NCBI RefSeq assembly: GCF_025532145.1
Contig: NZ_ARXS01000037.1
Coordinates: 1 to 39,953 of the forward strand
Reading direction: 5' to 3'
Origin: Alloalcanivorax balearicus MACL04
GTDB lineage: Bacteria > Pseudomonadota > Gammaproteobacteria > Pseudomonadales > Alcanivoracaceae
Length of the DNA: 39,953 bases
Part shown: positions 16,116 to 24,453 of the stretch, in pieces
Layout: each line of letters opens with the position of its first letter
Position numbering within the stretch: the stretch's first letter is position 1
Notes under the pieces: generated by a model
Database searches by the model: none
What the model was told of the DNA's origin: nothing
Seen by the model: the letters and a program-made list of their open reading frames with translations, nothing else
Made by a program: the position numbers and the translations under genes

Positions 16116-16853
16116 ATGAATGATCTGGATTTCAGCGGGAAAACCGTTTTGGTGGTGGGCGGCTCCAGCGGTATCGGCAATGGTATCGCTCAGGCTTTCC
16201 GCCGGCGCGGCGCCGATGTGTACGTCTGGGGTACTCGTGCCAGCGCCGCCGACTACGCTGGTGATGAAGGATCCGATCTTGACGGTCTGGGCTACTCCCA
16301 GGTGGATGTCTCCGACATGGACGCCATTGAACACCTCACCCCGAGCTTCTCTCAACTCGATATTCTGATCCAATGTCAGGGCACGGTGATTTATCGACGC
16401 GGTGAGTTCGAGCGAGAGGGCTGGGACAAAGTGATCGCGGTAAACCTCGATAGCCTGCGAGCCTGTGCCATGAAGTTTCATTCCATGTTGCACGAAAGCC
16501 GGGGGAGCATGATTGTGGTCAGTTCCACCGCCGCTTTCCATTCCACCCGCGGCAATCCTGCCTACAACGCTTCCAAGGCCGGCGCCGTGGCCCTGGTACG
16601 GACTCTGGGGGAAGCCTGGGCCAGCGACGGCATCTCGGTCAACGGCATTGCTCCAGGCCTGGTGGCCACCAAGCTGACCACCGTGACCACCGAAAACCCC
16701 AAACGTCTGGAGGCTTCCCTGGCCAATATTCCCGCCGGGCGCCTCGGCACTCCGGCGGACATGGCCGGCGCCGCGCTGTTTCTGGCTTCCCCGCTGGCGG
16801 ACTACATTCGCGGCCAGACCCTGGTGGTGGACGGCGGACTGATCCTGTCCTGA
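16116..16853 (+). CDS. SDR family oxidoreductase
   Basis: A 245-residue classical short-chain dehydrogenase/reductase with the cofactor loop GGSSGIG (15-21), active-site VVSS (134-137), YNASK (150-154) and a PG segment (180-181). The usual NNAG motif is altered to QCQG (86-89), which is unusual. The acidic residue selecting NAD is not clear. The start at 16116 has GGAG 6 bases upstream. It sits between the kinase and the ACAD10/11-like dehydrogenase, matching the kinase/ACAD/SDR combination of lva operons, where the SDR (LvaD) takes part in converting the 4-hydroxyacyl-CoA to the 3-hydroxy isomer. The role here is inferred from that context. Confidence 0.87.
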   Translation: MNDLDFSGKTVLVVGGSSGIGNGIAQAFRRRGADVYVWGTRASAADYAGDEGSDLDGLGYSQVDVSDMDAIEHLTPSFSQLDILIQCQGTVIYRRGEFEREGWDKVIAVNLDSLRACAMKFHSMLHESRGSMIVVSSTAAFHSTRGNPAYNASKAGAVALVRTLGEAWASDGISVNGIAPGLVATKLTTVTTENPKRLEASLANIPAGRLGTPADMAGAALFLASPLADYIRGQTLVVDGGLILS

Positions 16854-16918
16854 CAGGCTGATTCCGCTTTTGCCGACCACTTTTCCCAATCTCTTTTCCC
16901 AAAAAAGGGGGAGCTTCC

Positions 16919-18133
16919 ATGAACTTCGATCATTCCGAAAAAACCCTGGAACTGCTGGCGCGATTACAGCGCTTCATGGACACCTATATTGCCCCGCGGG
17001 AACAGGAAGAGCATGACTGGGTCACCGATCCGGCCAGGGTCTGGCAACCCTGGCCCGGACTTGAGGAACTGAAGGAACAGGCTCGCGCCGAAGGACTGTG
17101 GAACCTGTTCCTGCCAAAGGAATACGGTGATCTCAGTCCCGGACTCAGCAATCTGGAATATGCGCCTCTGTGCGAAATCATGGGACGAATTCCCTGGTCC
17201 GCCGAGGTGTTCAACTGCTCCGCCCCGGACACCGGCAATATGGAAGTGCTGGCCAAGTACGGCAATACCGAACAACAGGAGCAATGGCTCAAACCGCTGA
17301 TGGACGGACAAATACGATCCGCCTATCTGATGACGGAACCGCAGGTGGCCTCCTCCGACGCCACCAACATTGAAACCGAAATCAAATCCGACGGTGACGA
17401 CTACGTCATCAATGGCCGCAAGTGGTGGATCTCCGGCATCATGGATCCGCGCTGCAAGGTGCTGTTGTTAATGGGAAAAACGGATCCCGACGCGCCTCGC
17501 CACCAGCAACAGTCCACCGTGATCATTCCCCGCGACACACCGGGGATTCACATCGTCCGCAATCTGACGGTATTCGGCAGTCTCAACTCACCGGGTGGTG
17601 AAGCGGAGCTGCGCCTGGAGAATGTGCGTATTCCCAAACGCAATCTGATTCTGGGCGAAGGGCGCGGCTTCGAAATCGCCCAGGGCCGGCTCGGCCCGGG
17701 CCGCATTCACCATTGCATGCGCTCGATTGGCCAGGCTCAGCGCAGCCTCGAAATCATGGCTCGCCGGGTGGAGAATCGAGTGGCGTTCGGTCGCAAACTG
17801 TCCGAGCAAAGCAGTATCCGCCAGGACATTGCCCGCTCTTTCTGCGATATCGAGCAAGCCCGCCTGCTAACACTGAAAGCCGCTGACCGTATGGACAAAT
17901 ACGGCAACAAGGACGCCAAGGATTTGATTGCGGCGATAAAGGTGGTGGCGCCACAGATGGCACAGAACGTGACCGACCGTGCCATCCAGGCCCATGGCGG
18001 CATGGGGGTCAGCGACGATACGCCGATCGCTCACTTCTTTACTCTGAACCGCTTCGTGCGCATCGCCGACGGCCCCGACGAAGTCCACATGTCGCAGTTA
18101 GGTAAAATGAAGATTCAGGAATACAACGATTAA
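16919..18133 (+). CDS. Acyl-CoA dehydrogenase, ACAD10/11 (LvaC-like) type
   Basis: A 404-residue acyl-CoA dehydrogenase with LMTEPQVASSDATN (137-150), GRKWWISGI (166-174), AHGGMGVSDDTP (358-369) and the C-terminal RIADGPDEVH (381-390). ADGPDEVH in place of YEGTSEI is characteristic of the ACAD10/11 branch, leaving Asp384 about where other members have the catalytic Glu. With the APH kinase two genes upstream this looks like a split version of the human fused ACAD10/11 protein. GGGGGAG precedes the ATG by 5 bases. The gene's last 4 bases overlap the end of the convergent regulator gene. Confidence 0.9.
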   Translation: MNFDHSEKTLELLARLQRFMDTYIAPREQEEHDWVTDPARVWQPWPGLEELKEQARAEGLWNLFLPKEYGDLSPGLSNLEYAPLCEIMGRIPWSAEVFNCSAPDTGNMEVLAKYGNTEQQEQWLKPLMDGQIRSAYLMTEPQVASSDATNIETEIKSDGDDYVINGRKWWISGIMDPRCKVLLLMGKTDPDAPRHQQQSTVIIPRDTPGIHIVRNLTVFGSLNSPGGEAELRLENVRIPKRNLILGEGRGFEIAQGRLGPGRIHHCMRSIGQAQRSLEIMARRVENRVAFGRKLSEQSSIRQDIARSFCDIEQARLLTLKAADRMDKYGNKDAKDLIAAIKVVAPQMAQNVTDRAIQAHGGMGVSDDTPIAHFFTLNRFVRIADGPDEVHMSQLGKMKIQEYND

Positions 18134-18975
18134 CCCTCTGTATCCCGCCGGGAATCGGTGCCGCCTACACCGTTCCCGGTGTCATCGTCGAAATACACCA
18201 ACATGCGTAAATGATGGTGTTCATCCACGATCAACATCTCGTGCCTTAGCGATCGCACCCGGCCATCGTCCCCTGTCAGACGGCTGATACCGCGTTGATA
18301 TCCCTGCCGGTCCGGTTCCGCCCACCAATGCCGGAACGGCTCCGACAACCGTCTCATATCATCGACAAAGGCCAGAATCGTCGGATCCTCCGGCGCCACC
18401 GCCAGGTCACAACGAAAGTTCGCCAGCAGCTTCCGCGCATCCCGCTCCCAGTCCGGCATTCGTTCGCGCAAGCCGTCGTCGCGAAATACCAGACGCAGCA
18501 GGTTCCGCTCGGTGGCGGCGCGATCGTTCAACCCGAACCAACGGTCGGCGGACTCGTTCCAGGCCACCAGGTCCCAGCGCAAATTCATTACATAGGCCGG
18601 ACAAGGTGCAAGCTGATCCAGAACCGCTTGGGTTAGCGGGGAAACCGCGGTGGCCTGCCGGGCCTCATAGGCTGGCGGCCGCTGCTGCGCCAACAGGAAC
18701 AAATGGCAACAGTCCTCGTCATCCAGTTTCAGCACCCGGGACAGGTTGAGGAGAAAGGTTTCCGAGACATTGATATCCCTGCCCTGCTCGAACCACGTAT
18801 ACCAGGTGATGCCAACACCGGCGAGCGCCGCCACCTCCTCCCGGCGTAATCCCGGAGTGCGGCGGCGGGGTCCGGAAGGCAGCCCCACTTCCGTCGGTGT
18901 CACACGTTCGCGACGTTGCCGCACGAATTCCGCAAGCTCGCGCCGGGTGCGGGCCAGTGATTTTACCGGGCTCAT
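18130..18975 (-). CDS. XRE-type helix-turn-helix regulator with MmyB-like ligand domain
   Basis: A 281-residue regulator. An N-terminal XRE helix-turn-helix (about 10-80) carries RTPGLRREEVAALAGVG (39-55) and TWFEQGRD (60-67). A MmyB-like sensor domain (about 100-265) follows, with the family's typical VLDQLAPCPAYVMNLRWDL. It is divergent from the MFS efflux gene across 89 bases and very probably controls it. AGGA lies 8 bases ahead of the ATG. The C-terminal ten or so residues reach into the convergent dehydrogenase gene by 4 bases. The inducer is unknown. Confidence 0.9.
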   Translation of the reverse strand: MSPVKSLARTRRELAEFVRQRRERVTPTEVGLPSGPRRRTPGLRREEVAALAGVGITWYTWFEQGRDINVSETFLLNLSRVLKLDDEDCCHLFLLAQQRPPAYEARQATAVSPLTQAVLDQLAPCPAYVMNLRWDLVAWNESADRWFGLNDRAATERNLLRLVFRDDGLRERMPDWERDARKLLANFRCDLAVAPEDPTILAFVDDMRRLSEPFRHWWAEPDRQGYQRGISRLTGDDGRVRSLRHEMLIVDEHHHLRMLVYFDDDTGNGVGGTDSRRDTEG

Positions 18976-19064
18976 TCTGTTAGTCCTGCTAATAGCATAA
19001 GGGCTTAAATTGTACGGTTAGTGGAATGCCTCAAGAATACCGCTTCTTCCATAGGAGAAGCGAG
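18976..19064. promoter_or_regulatory. Divergent promoter region of regulator and MFS efflux genes
   Basis: Short AT-richer region between the two divergent starts. It contains TTAGTCCTGCTAA, an imperfect inverted repeat that could be the regulator's site, and AGGAG ahead of the MFS start. Individual -35/-10 boxes cannot be fixed. Confidence 0.4.
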
Positions 19065-20579
19065 ATGACCTCATACTGTGAATACCCCACTCCCTCGTCA
19101 CCATTGGCGAGCCGTGCCGGTCCGCGCCAATGGGCCGGCCTCGCCGTTCTGGCCCTGCCGACGCTGTTACTGGGTCTGGACGTGACGCTGCTCTATCTCG
19201 CCTTTCCGGCGCTGGCTGCGGACTTGAAACCGGACAGTGCCCAGGCGCTGTGGATCATGGACATTTATGGCTTCTTCATCAGCGGTTTCCTGATCACCAT
19301 GGGTACACTCGGCGACCGCATCGGGCGCCGTAAACTGCTGATGCTGGGCGCCGGCGGCTTTGCCCTGGCCTCATTGCTCGCCGCCTTCGCCAGCACCGCT
19401 ATGCAACTGATCGTGGCGCGGGCGTTACTCGGTTTTACCGGAGCAGCCCTGATGCCCTCGACCCTGGCGCTGATAAGCAACTTGTTTCGTGACCCATCCC
19501 AGCGGGCGCTGGCCATCGGTATCTGGGCCACCATGTTCGCGCTGGGCATGGCCGCCGGCCCGTTGGTGGGCGGTATGCTTTTGGATCATTTCTGGTGGGG
19601 GTCGGCCTTTCTTGTGGCTCTGCCGGTGGTGGCGGTTCTGTGGCTCTGCGCCCCCTGGTTGCTCCCCGAATACCGCGATGAAACCAGCGGACGGCTGGAC
19701 CTGCCCAGCGTGGCACTGTCCCTTCTGGCTCTACTGCCGCTTATCTACGGCGTCAAGCACTTCGCCAGGCACGGCCTGGACTGGCAAGCGGTCGCCGCAC
19801 TGCTGATTGGTGTTCTCGGCCTGCTTTTGTTCGTCAAACGACAACAACGCCTGGCGGATCCCTTACTGGACTTGAGCCTGTTCCGTGGCCGCTCATTCAC
19901 CGCGGCCCTGCTGATCCTGCTGGTCGGCCTGATGGGGGTCGGCGGAGCCATGCTGCTGGTTACCCAATACCTGCAACTGGTCAGCGGCCTGTCTCCGCGC
20001 GTCGCCGGTGCCTGGATGGGACCGCCAGCCCTGGCGATGCTGGTGGCGGCTATCAGCGCGCCGCTATTGGCCCGGCGTTTCCCGGTCGGACAGGTGGTGG
20101 CTGGAGCACTGCTGTTCTCAGTGCTGGGATACCTGATGCTGGCCCGAGTGGACGCCGAGGCACGAACGATACAGGTAGTCAGCGGCTTTGCCCTGATCTA
20201 TCTGGGATTGGGCGCCATCGCCGCACTGGGTACCGACCTGGTCGTGGCAGCAGCGCCACCAGGCAAAGCCGGCTCCGCTGCTTCGCTGTCAGAGACGGTA
20301 CAGGAATTGGGCGTGGCACTGGGCGTCGCCTTGTTAGGCAGCCTCAGCAGTGGCCTCTATCGCGCCAGCGTTACCGAACAACTGTCCGGGACGGTACCCA
20401 CGGCCGTCAGGGAAAGCCTTTGGGAGGTGGTGTCCATGGCGGACCGTCTACCCGCGGGAGTGCTCGATCAAGCGAGGGAGATTTTCACCCAGGGCCTCAA
20501 CCTTACCGCCCTGATCACCGCCGTGGGCATCGGCCTTCTCGCTATGGTGCCAATGATCGCACTACCAGGCCGGCGCTGA
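19065..20579 (+). CDS. MFS efflux transporter, DHA2 family (14-TM, SmvA/EmrB-like)
   Basis: A 504-residue inner-membrane proton-driven exporter. The hydrophobic profile and length suit the 14-helix DHA2 class. Motif A GDRIGRRK (83-90) and motif C GMAAGPLVGG (161-170) are present, and an early LGLDVTLLYLAFPAL (36-50) resembles the first helix of SmvA-type quaternary-ammonium pumps. I chose ATG 19065 because AGGAG lies 7 bases upstream; 19026 is an in-frame alternative without such a site. Regulation by the divergent MmyB-like protein is likely. Substrates are unknown; cationic biocides or dyes are the family's usual cargo. Confidence 0.9.
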   Translation: MTSYCEYPTPSSPLASRAGPRQWAGLAVLALPTLLLGLDVTLLYLAFPALAADLKPDSAQALWIMDIYGFFISGFLITMGTLGDRIGRRKLLMLGAGGFALASLLAAFASTAMQLIVARALLGFTGAALMPSTLALISNLFRDPSQRALAIGIWATMFALGMAAGPLVGGMLLDHFWWGSAFLVALPVVAVLWLCAPWLLPEYRDETSGRLDLPSVALSLLALLPLIYGVKHFARHGLDWQAVAALLIGVLGLLLFVKRQQRLADPLLDLSLFRGRSFTAALLILLVGLMGVGGAMLLVTQYLQLVSGLSPRVAGAWMGPPALAMLVAAISAPLLARRFPVGQVVAGALLFSVLGYLMLARVDAEARTIQVVSGFALIYLGLGAIAALGTDLVVAAAPPGKAGSAASLSETVQELGVALGVALLGSLSSGLYRASVTEQLSGTVPTAVRESLWEVVSMADRLPAGVLDQAREIFTQGLNLTALITAVGIGLLAMVPMIALPGRR

Positions 20580-20589
20580 ATGCGGGTAA

Positions 20590-20622
20590 GGGAAATGGCC
20601 CGGCGGCGCCACGCCATTTCCC
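20590..20622. terminator. Stem-loop between convergent genes
   Basis: GGGAAATGGC (20590-20599) pairs exactly with GCCATTTCCC (20613-20622) around a 13-base GC-rich loop. It lies between the convergent MFS and ABM genes and can serve both, although no T-run follows. Confidence 0.55.
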
Positions 20623-20629
20623 CACGGAC

Positions 20630-20911
20630 TTATTGCGCCAACTGGAACAGTTTCACATCAGGGCGTCCCGCCAACAGATCCTTGAGACCGCCACCTAACC
20701 CCTTCATGTTTTCACGGTGCGCTTCCAGCGCCGCCTGATCCGTGTATTGCTCATAGATCATCACCACATCCTTGTCGTCCAGGGACTGGTGAACGTTATA
20801 GGCGTGATTGCCTTCTTCCTTGCGTACTTCCGCGGCGATCTTGCTCATTTCCGCCGCCAGAGCGTCCCCTTTACCGGCCTGCGCTTGCAGCACAGCTACG
20901 ATTCCAAGCAT
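20630..20911 (-). CDS. ABM-domain (antibiotic biosynthesis monooxygenase family) small protein
   Basis: A 93-residue single-domain protein of the dimeric alpha-beta-barrel (ABM/YgiN-like) family. It begins MLGIVAVLQAQAGKGDALAAE, the strand-helix start of the family, and contains YEQYTDQAALEAH (53-65), the usual tail of the sheet. Members include quinol monooxygenases and heme-degrading or simple ligand-binding proteins, so activity cannot be assigned. ATG 20911 has AAGGA 5 bases upstream; a longer reading frame to 20950 has no site. It lies 147 bases downstream of the WS/DGAT gene and may be an independent unit. Confidence 0.82.
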   Translation of the reverse strand: MLGIVAVLQAQAGKGDALAAEMSKIAAEVRKEEGNHAYNVHQSLDDKDVVMIYEQYTDQAALEAHRENMKGLGGGLKDLLAGRPDVKLFQLAQ

Positions 20912-21058
20912 GTTGTTTTCCTTACGTTGTAAACGATTAGCAACCGGCATGCTGGCACAAGCACGGGGATGACGAGAGCCCCTGACACTATTGGTTACGT
21001 TTTCCGTTCATAAGGGCACCGGCCCATCCACTGGCGGCGGGTACCCTCTCCCTTCCCC

Positions 21059-22615
21059 TCAAGACGCAGAAGACGGCTTTCCGGTGGCGGCCTTACGTCG
21101 ACGGGGCGCCTTGCTGGCCGTCGATGTCTTCGCCCTGGCTTTCTTTTTCACCGGCACCGGTTCATCTACCCTGGCTTCCCTCGCGGAGGCTTCGGCCGCC
21201 GCCGCTTCTTCCGGCAGAGCCTCAATCTTGCGCAGGGCCTGCTCCAATCGATCCAGCAGCTCATAGGCCTCGTCCTGCGGCAGCATTCTGCGGCAAGCGG
21301 TAATGCCGAATTCGAGCTGCCCGGCGTAACTGTGCAAGGTGATATTCAGGCCGCTGCCATGGTAGGGAATCGAGACAGGGTAGTAATGCTGCATTCTTGC
21401 CCCGGCGATATAGAGCGGCACCGGCGGACCGGGCACGTTGGAAATCAGCACGTTCCCCACCGCCGGCATCTGATTGAGCAGGCGGCTGCGCCCGATCAGT
21501 GATGCCAGACCGGTCATGAACCAGGGCGCGCCCATTACCGGAAAGTCCACGGCGAGCACTTCCTTTAATTCCCTGACCACTGACTTGCCCGCCTCGGACG
21601 AATCATGTATCGCATGGAAGCGTTCTCTCAGGTCCTCTATATCGGTGGCAAGGTCCACGCGAATCATGGTTACCTGATTGTTCATGGTATCGTCGTCGGC
21701 GGATCTCAAGCTGGCCGGAACCATGGCGATCAGGGACTCCTTGGGCAGCAGGCCGCGGTCCTTGAGAAAGCCGCGCAAAGCCTCGCTGCACATGGTCATG
21801 ATAACCGTATTGATGGTCCCCCCGGCCCGCTTGCCCAGAGCTTTGACCTCGTCCATTGATAATGTCAGTCGCGCGAAGGAACGCTGGTTGGTGATCGATT
21901 CGTTGAAAATGGTGCGCGGCGCCATCCCCAGATTGAGCGGGCGCTCTCCCGATTTCATCGATTGGCTGGCCATGATATTGGCGGCCTTGCCCCACAAATT
22001 GGCGGTTACCGGCATCATGCCGGCCAGCTTCCGATACTGGTGCGAGGCGTTGGTGAAACCCGCACGTAACAGTTCGGCGAAGCCTAACTGGTAGGCGCCG
22101 CCGCGCGAACGACGAGGCGGTATCACCGTGCGGGGTTCCTCCGTGGTGTCATAAAGCACCTTGGCGAATTCCATTCCCGCCTTGCCATCGATACCACTAT
22201 GGTGGAGCTTGGCGTAGATACCAACCTGCCCTGACTCCAGACCGTCGATCACATAGATTTCCCACAACGGACGGCTGCGATCGAGCAGCATGGAGTGCAA
22301 GCGGCCGATCAGCTCATCGAACTCACGCATGCTTCCTGGCTTGCGAACGGTCATATGGCGGATGTGGTAGTCCAGATCGATATCGTGATCCTCGATCCAC
22401 ACCGGCTCGGCCAATTCAAAAGGCATGGGCGCCAGTTTTCGTGTAAGCACACCCGACAGGTGCATCCGATCGCCGATCAGTTTTTTTACTCTGTTAAGGA
22501 AGTCCGTTATGTCACCCTCAGGGGCATCGACCAAGGCCAGACTCGCCACGTGCATTGGCGTTTCGGGGGTTTCCAGATGCAAGAACGAGGCATCAATACT
22601 GCTGAGATGTTCCAT
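21059..22615 (-). CDS. Wax ester synthase / diacylglycerol acyltransferase (WS/DGAT)
   Basis: A 518-residue bifunctional acyltransferase that esterifies fatty alcohols or diacylglycerol with acyl-CoA, making wax ester or triacylglycerol at the membrane/lipid-body surface. Seen directly: MEHLSSIDASFLHLE start, PLWE (117-120), the active-site HHSGIDG (138-144, HHxxxDG) and NVPGP (393-397). The family is usually about 450-475 residues. Here an extra tail (about 465-518) is Ala-rich, then strongly basic with KKKARAK and PRRRKAATGKP. I chose ATG 22615, with GGGAG 8 bases upstream. It follows an SDR gene by 89 bases in a locus that also encodes PHA synthase and phasin. Alcanivorax genomes usually carry several such genes. 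Confidence 0.95.
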   Translation of the reverse strand: MEHLSSIDASFLHLETPETPMHVASLALVDAPEGDITDFLNRVKKLIGDRMHLSGVLTRKLAPMPFELAEPVWIEDHDIDLDYHIRHMTVRKPGSMREFDELIGRLHSMLLDRSRPLWEIYVIDGLESGQVGIYAKLHHSGIDGKAGMEFAKVLYDTTEEPRTVIPPRRSRGGAYQLGFAELLRAGFTNASHQYRKLAGMMPVTANLWGKAANIMASQSMKSGERPLNLGMAPRTIFNESITNQRSFARLTLSMDEVKALGKRAGGTINTVIMTMCSEALRGFLKDRGLLPKESLIAMVPASLRSADDDTMNNQVTMIRVDLATDIEDLRERFHAIHDSSEAGKSVVRELKEVLAVDFPVMGAPWFMTGLASLIGRSRLLNQMPAVGNVLISNVPGPPVPLYIAGARMQHYYPVSIPYHGSGLNITLHSYAGQLEFGITACRRMLPQDEAYELLDRLEQALRKIEALPEEAAAAEASAREARVDEPVPVKKKARAKTSTASKAPRRRKAATGKPSSAS

Positions 22616-22704
22616 GCTGCTATCTCCCGGAAGACATCGGTTCTTTCGCGCCACCCGCGAACCACGCAGAACAAAGAGAACGCGGGCTAAACGGATACGG
22701 GCAG

Positions 22705-23472
22705 TCAGACGGCGGTGATGCCACCATCGACTGCCAGAATTTGCCCGGTAATGAAGGCGCCGGCCTTGGTGGCGAACAGCGCCGTCACTCCTTTCAAATC
22801 TTCTGAGCCTCCGACTCTGTCCATCACCGACATTCTGGACGTTTCGCTTTCACTCAGTTGAGCGGTCATCTTGGTGGGGAAATAACCCGGAGCGATGGCA
22901 TTGACATTAATACCGAGCGGCGCCCATTCATTGGCCAGGGTTCGTGTCATGTTCACCACGGCACCCTTGCTGGCGTTATAGCCCAATGTCGGTATGCCTT
23001 CGGGATAGAGGCCTGCCAGCCCCTGGATCGAAGCAATATTGATAACTTTGCCACTCTTGCGCGGCACCATGCAGCGCCGACCCACTTCCTGGGTAATTAC
23101 GAAAATGGCCGTTACGTTCAAATTGATGACTTTCTGCCATCCGTCCAGGCTGTGTTCGATGGTACTTGCACCCCATGAGGTCCCTGCGTTATTCACCAGG
23201 ACATCAATCGGGCCAAGGGCCTCCATCACCGTCTCCACCATGGAGGGAATGGCATCAAGATTGGACATGTCACAGACAATCGGAAAGGTCTCGACGCCCA
23301 GCGACCCGAGATGTTCCGCCGCCGCTGTCAGTTCGTGCATCTTACGGGCAGTGATTGCCACCTTGGCCCCCAGTTCACCGAGGACTTCCGCCATCTGCAA
23401 ACCGAGTCCGCGTGAGCCTCCCGTAACCAGTGCGACACAGCCATCGAGGTTCTGTAATTCGGATAAGCTCAT
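22705..23472 (-). CDS. SDR family oxidoreductase of the storage locus
   Basis: A 255-residue classical SDR with TGGSRGLG (17-24), NNAG (94-97), active-site Ser148, YNASK (165-169) and APGYFPTKM. An Arg43 after the second strand (TARK) favours NADPH. Its position between phasin and WS/DGAT genes suggests a lipid-storage role. Possible jobs are supplying 3-hydroxyacyl-CoA (PhaB-like) or reducing a fatty aldehyde/ketone, but the sequence also resembles gluconate-5-dehydrogenase-type SDRs. GGGAG precedes the ATG by 6 bases. The gap to the upstream phasin gene is 89 bases and holds a small hairpin. Confidence 0.88.
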   Translation of the reverse strand: MSLSELQNLDGCVALVTGGSRGLGLQMAEVLGELGAKVAITARKMHELTAAAEHLGSLGVETFPIVCDMSNLDAIPSMVETVMEALGPIDVLVNNAGTSWGASTIEHSLDGWQKVINLNVTAIFVITQEVGRRCMVPRKSGKVINIASIQGLAGLYPEGIPTLGYNASKGAVVNMTRTLANEWAPLGINVNAIAPGYFPTKMTAQLSESETSRMSVMDRVGGSEDLKGVTALFATKAGAFITGQILAVDGGITAV

Positions 23473-23519
23473 TCCCGTCTCCCGTGCTTATTATTCTTTA
23501 CCGTATTCTCTAAACCGAA

Positions 23520-23546
23520 GCCCGGGCGTAACCCTGACACCCGGGC
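23520..23546 (-). terminator. Weak stem-loop downstream of phasin gene
   Basis: GCCCGGG (23520-23526) pairs with CCCGGGC (23540-23546) around 13 bases. On the minus strand it is followed by TTCGGTTTAG, not a clean T-run. It may attenuate transcription from the highly expressed phasin into the SDR gene. Confidence 0.35.
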
Positions 23547-23561
23547 GTCCGACAAGGTCGA

Positions 23562-24014
23562 TTATTTTTTCGGTTGAATCAGGTTCTGAAGATTGCTCAT
23601 GTTCTCCTGCAGCCGCTCCTGAAGCACTTTCCAGGCATCGCTATGCGCTTTGACTTCCAGTTCAGCCAACTCACGCACATTGCTCATCGCCTTCTTGAGC
23701 CGCTCGCGCGCCGCTTCACCTTGCTTGCCCGGCCCCTCGCCCGTGGCGCTGGCTTCCTTTACCGCTACCTGCCATTCCTGAAGGGTTTCTTCAAGAATCT
23801 CTCCACGTCGTTTGACTAGCGTACTAATTCCCTCCGAAGCCTGGCGGCTGGCTTCATTCAGGGCCTCCAGCTCTTTCTTCTGCCATTCCGTGATAGCGTC
23901 AAGATCGACACCCGGCAGCTTGTATTTCTCAAACAGATCTTTAAGTTGATCCGCCCATTGGGTGGCGGGATTTTCGGTTTTTTCCGCTGATTCTTTGGCG
24001 CTTTTTACTGCCAT
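23562..24014 (-). CDS. Phasin family protein (PHA granule-associated)
   Basis: A 150-residue, almost wholly helical, highly charged protein without Cys. Long amphipathic helices run through residues 15-145 (for example ITEWQKKELEALNEASRQA and LQEWQVAVKEASA), the usual picture of phasins that coat PHA granules. GGAGAGG lies 7 bases ahead of the ATG. A 181-base upstream gap suggests its own promoter, and the hairpin behind it suggests a partly separate transcript, fitting the abundance of phasins. Location next to phaC, WS/DGAT and SDR genes supports the call. It might also coat neutral-lipid bodies; that is inference. Confidence 0.85.
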   Translation of the reverse strand: MAVKSAKESAEKTENPATQWADQLKDLFEKYKLPGVDLDAITEWQKKELEALNEASRQASEGISTLVKRRGEILEETLQEWQVAVKEASATGEGPGKQGEAARERLKKAMSNVRELAELEVKAHSDAWKVLQERLQENMSNLQNLIQPKK

Positions 24015-24195
24015 GCTGCTGCCTCTCCTGCTCTGTCTGGTTATAAAACGATTTGGGCATGGATCCGCACTGGATCAGCCAAACGATTCCCAATGACAAC
24101 GTTAACAAGGCCTCTGAACCCCAACGAGGTTTGCAGTGACAGCCAAACCGGTCATTTTGGGACACGAATAATACCGGCCCATTGATGTCCGCAAC

Positions 24196-24426
24196 TCACT
24201 TTTCCTCCCCTCTCCATTTGGAAAACAGCGATTGCCATTGCTCCGTTCCCGGGGCCATTGGCAACCAGGTTTTGACCAATTCCTTTGGATCAAGCTTCTT
24301 GAAATAGGCTTCCACCCTTTCCTCCGCACCCTTCATCATGCGATCCTGCATTGGCTTCCAATTCGGAAGGCCTAGAAAAATGCGGGCTTCTTCCGGAGTG
24401 CACTCCACGTTGATGGTCACTTTCAT
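24196..24426 (-). CDS. DUF6489 family small protein
   Basis: A 76-residue protein, MKVTINVECTPEEARIFLGL at the start and LPMAPGTEQWQSLFSKW near the end, matching what I recall of DUF6489. That family is found next to phasin and PHA genes in marine gammaproteobacteria. The N-terminal strand/helix and the Trp-rich amphipathic C-terminal helix suggest granule-surface or protein-protein contacts. AAGGAGGGG precedes the ATG, a very strong ribosome site. It starts 27 bases after the acetyltransferase gene ends, so it belongs to the phaC operon. No biochemical function is known to me. Confidence 0.75.
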   Translation of the reverse strand: MKVTINVECTPEEARIFLGLPNWKPMQDRMMKGAEERVEAYFKKLDPKELVKTWLPMAPGTEQWQSLFSKWRGEEK

Positions 24427-24453
24427 CACACCCCTCCTTATCATTTCCTTTCT

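Noticed and set aside
18130-20579. Regulator plus efflux pump as a horizontally acquired resistance island
   Set aside because: Base composition resembles the neighbours and there are no mobile-element remnants; divergent MmyB-like/MFS pairs are common chromosomal features.
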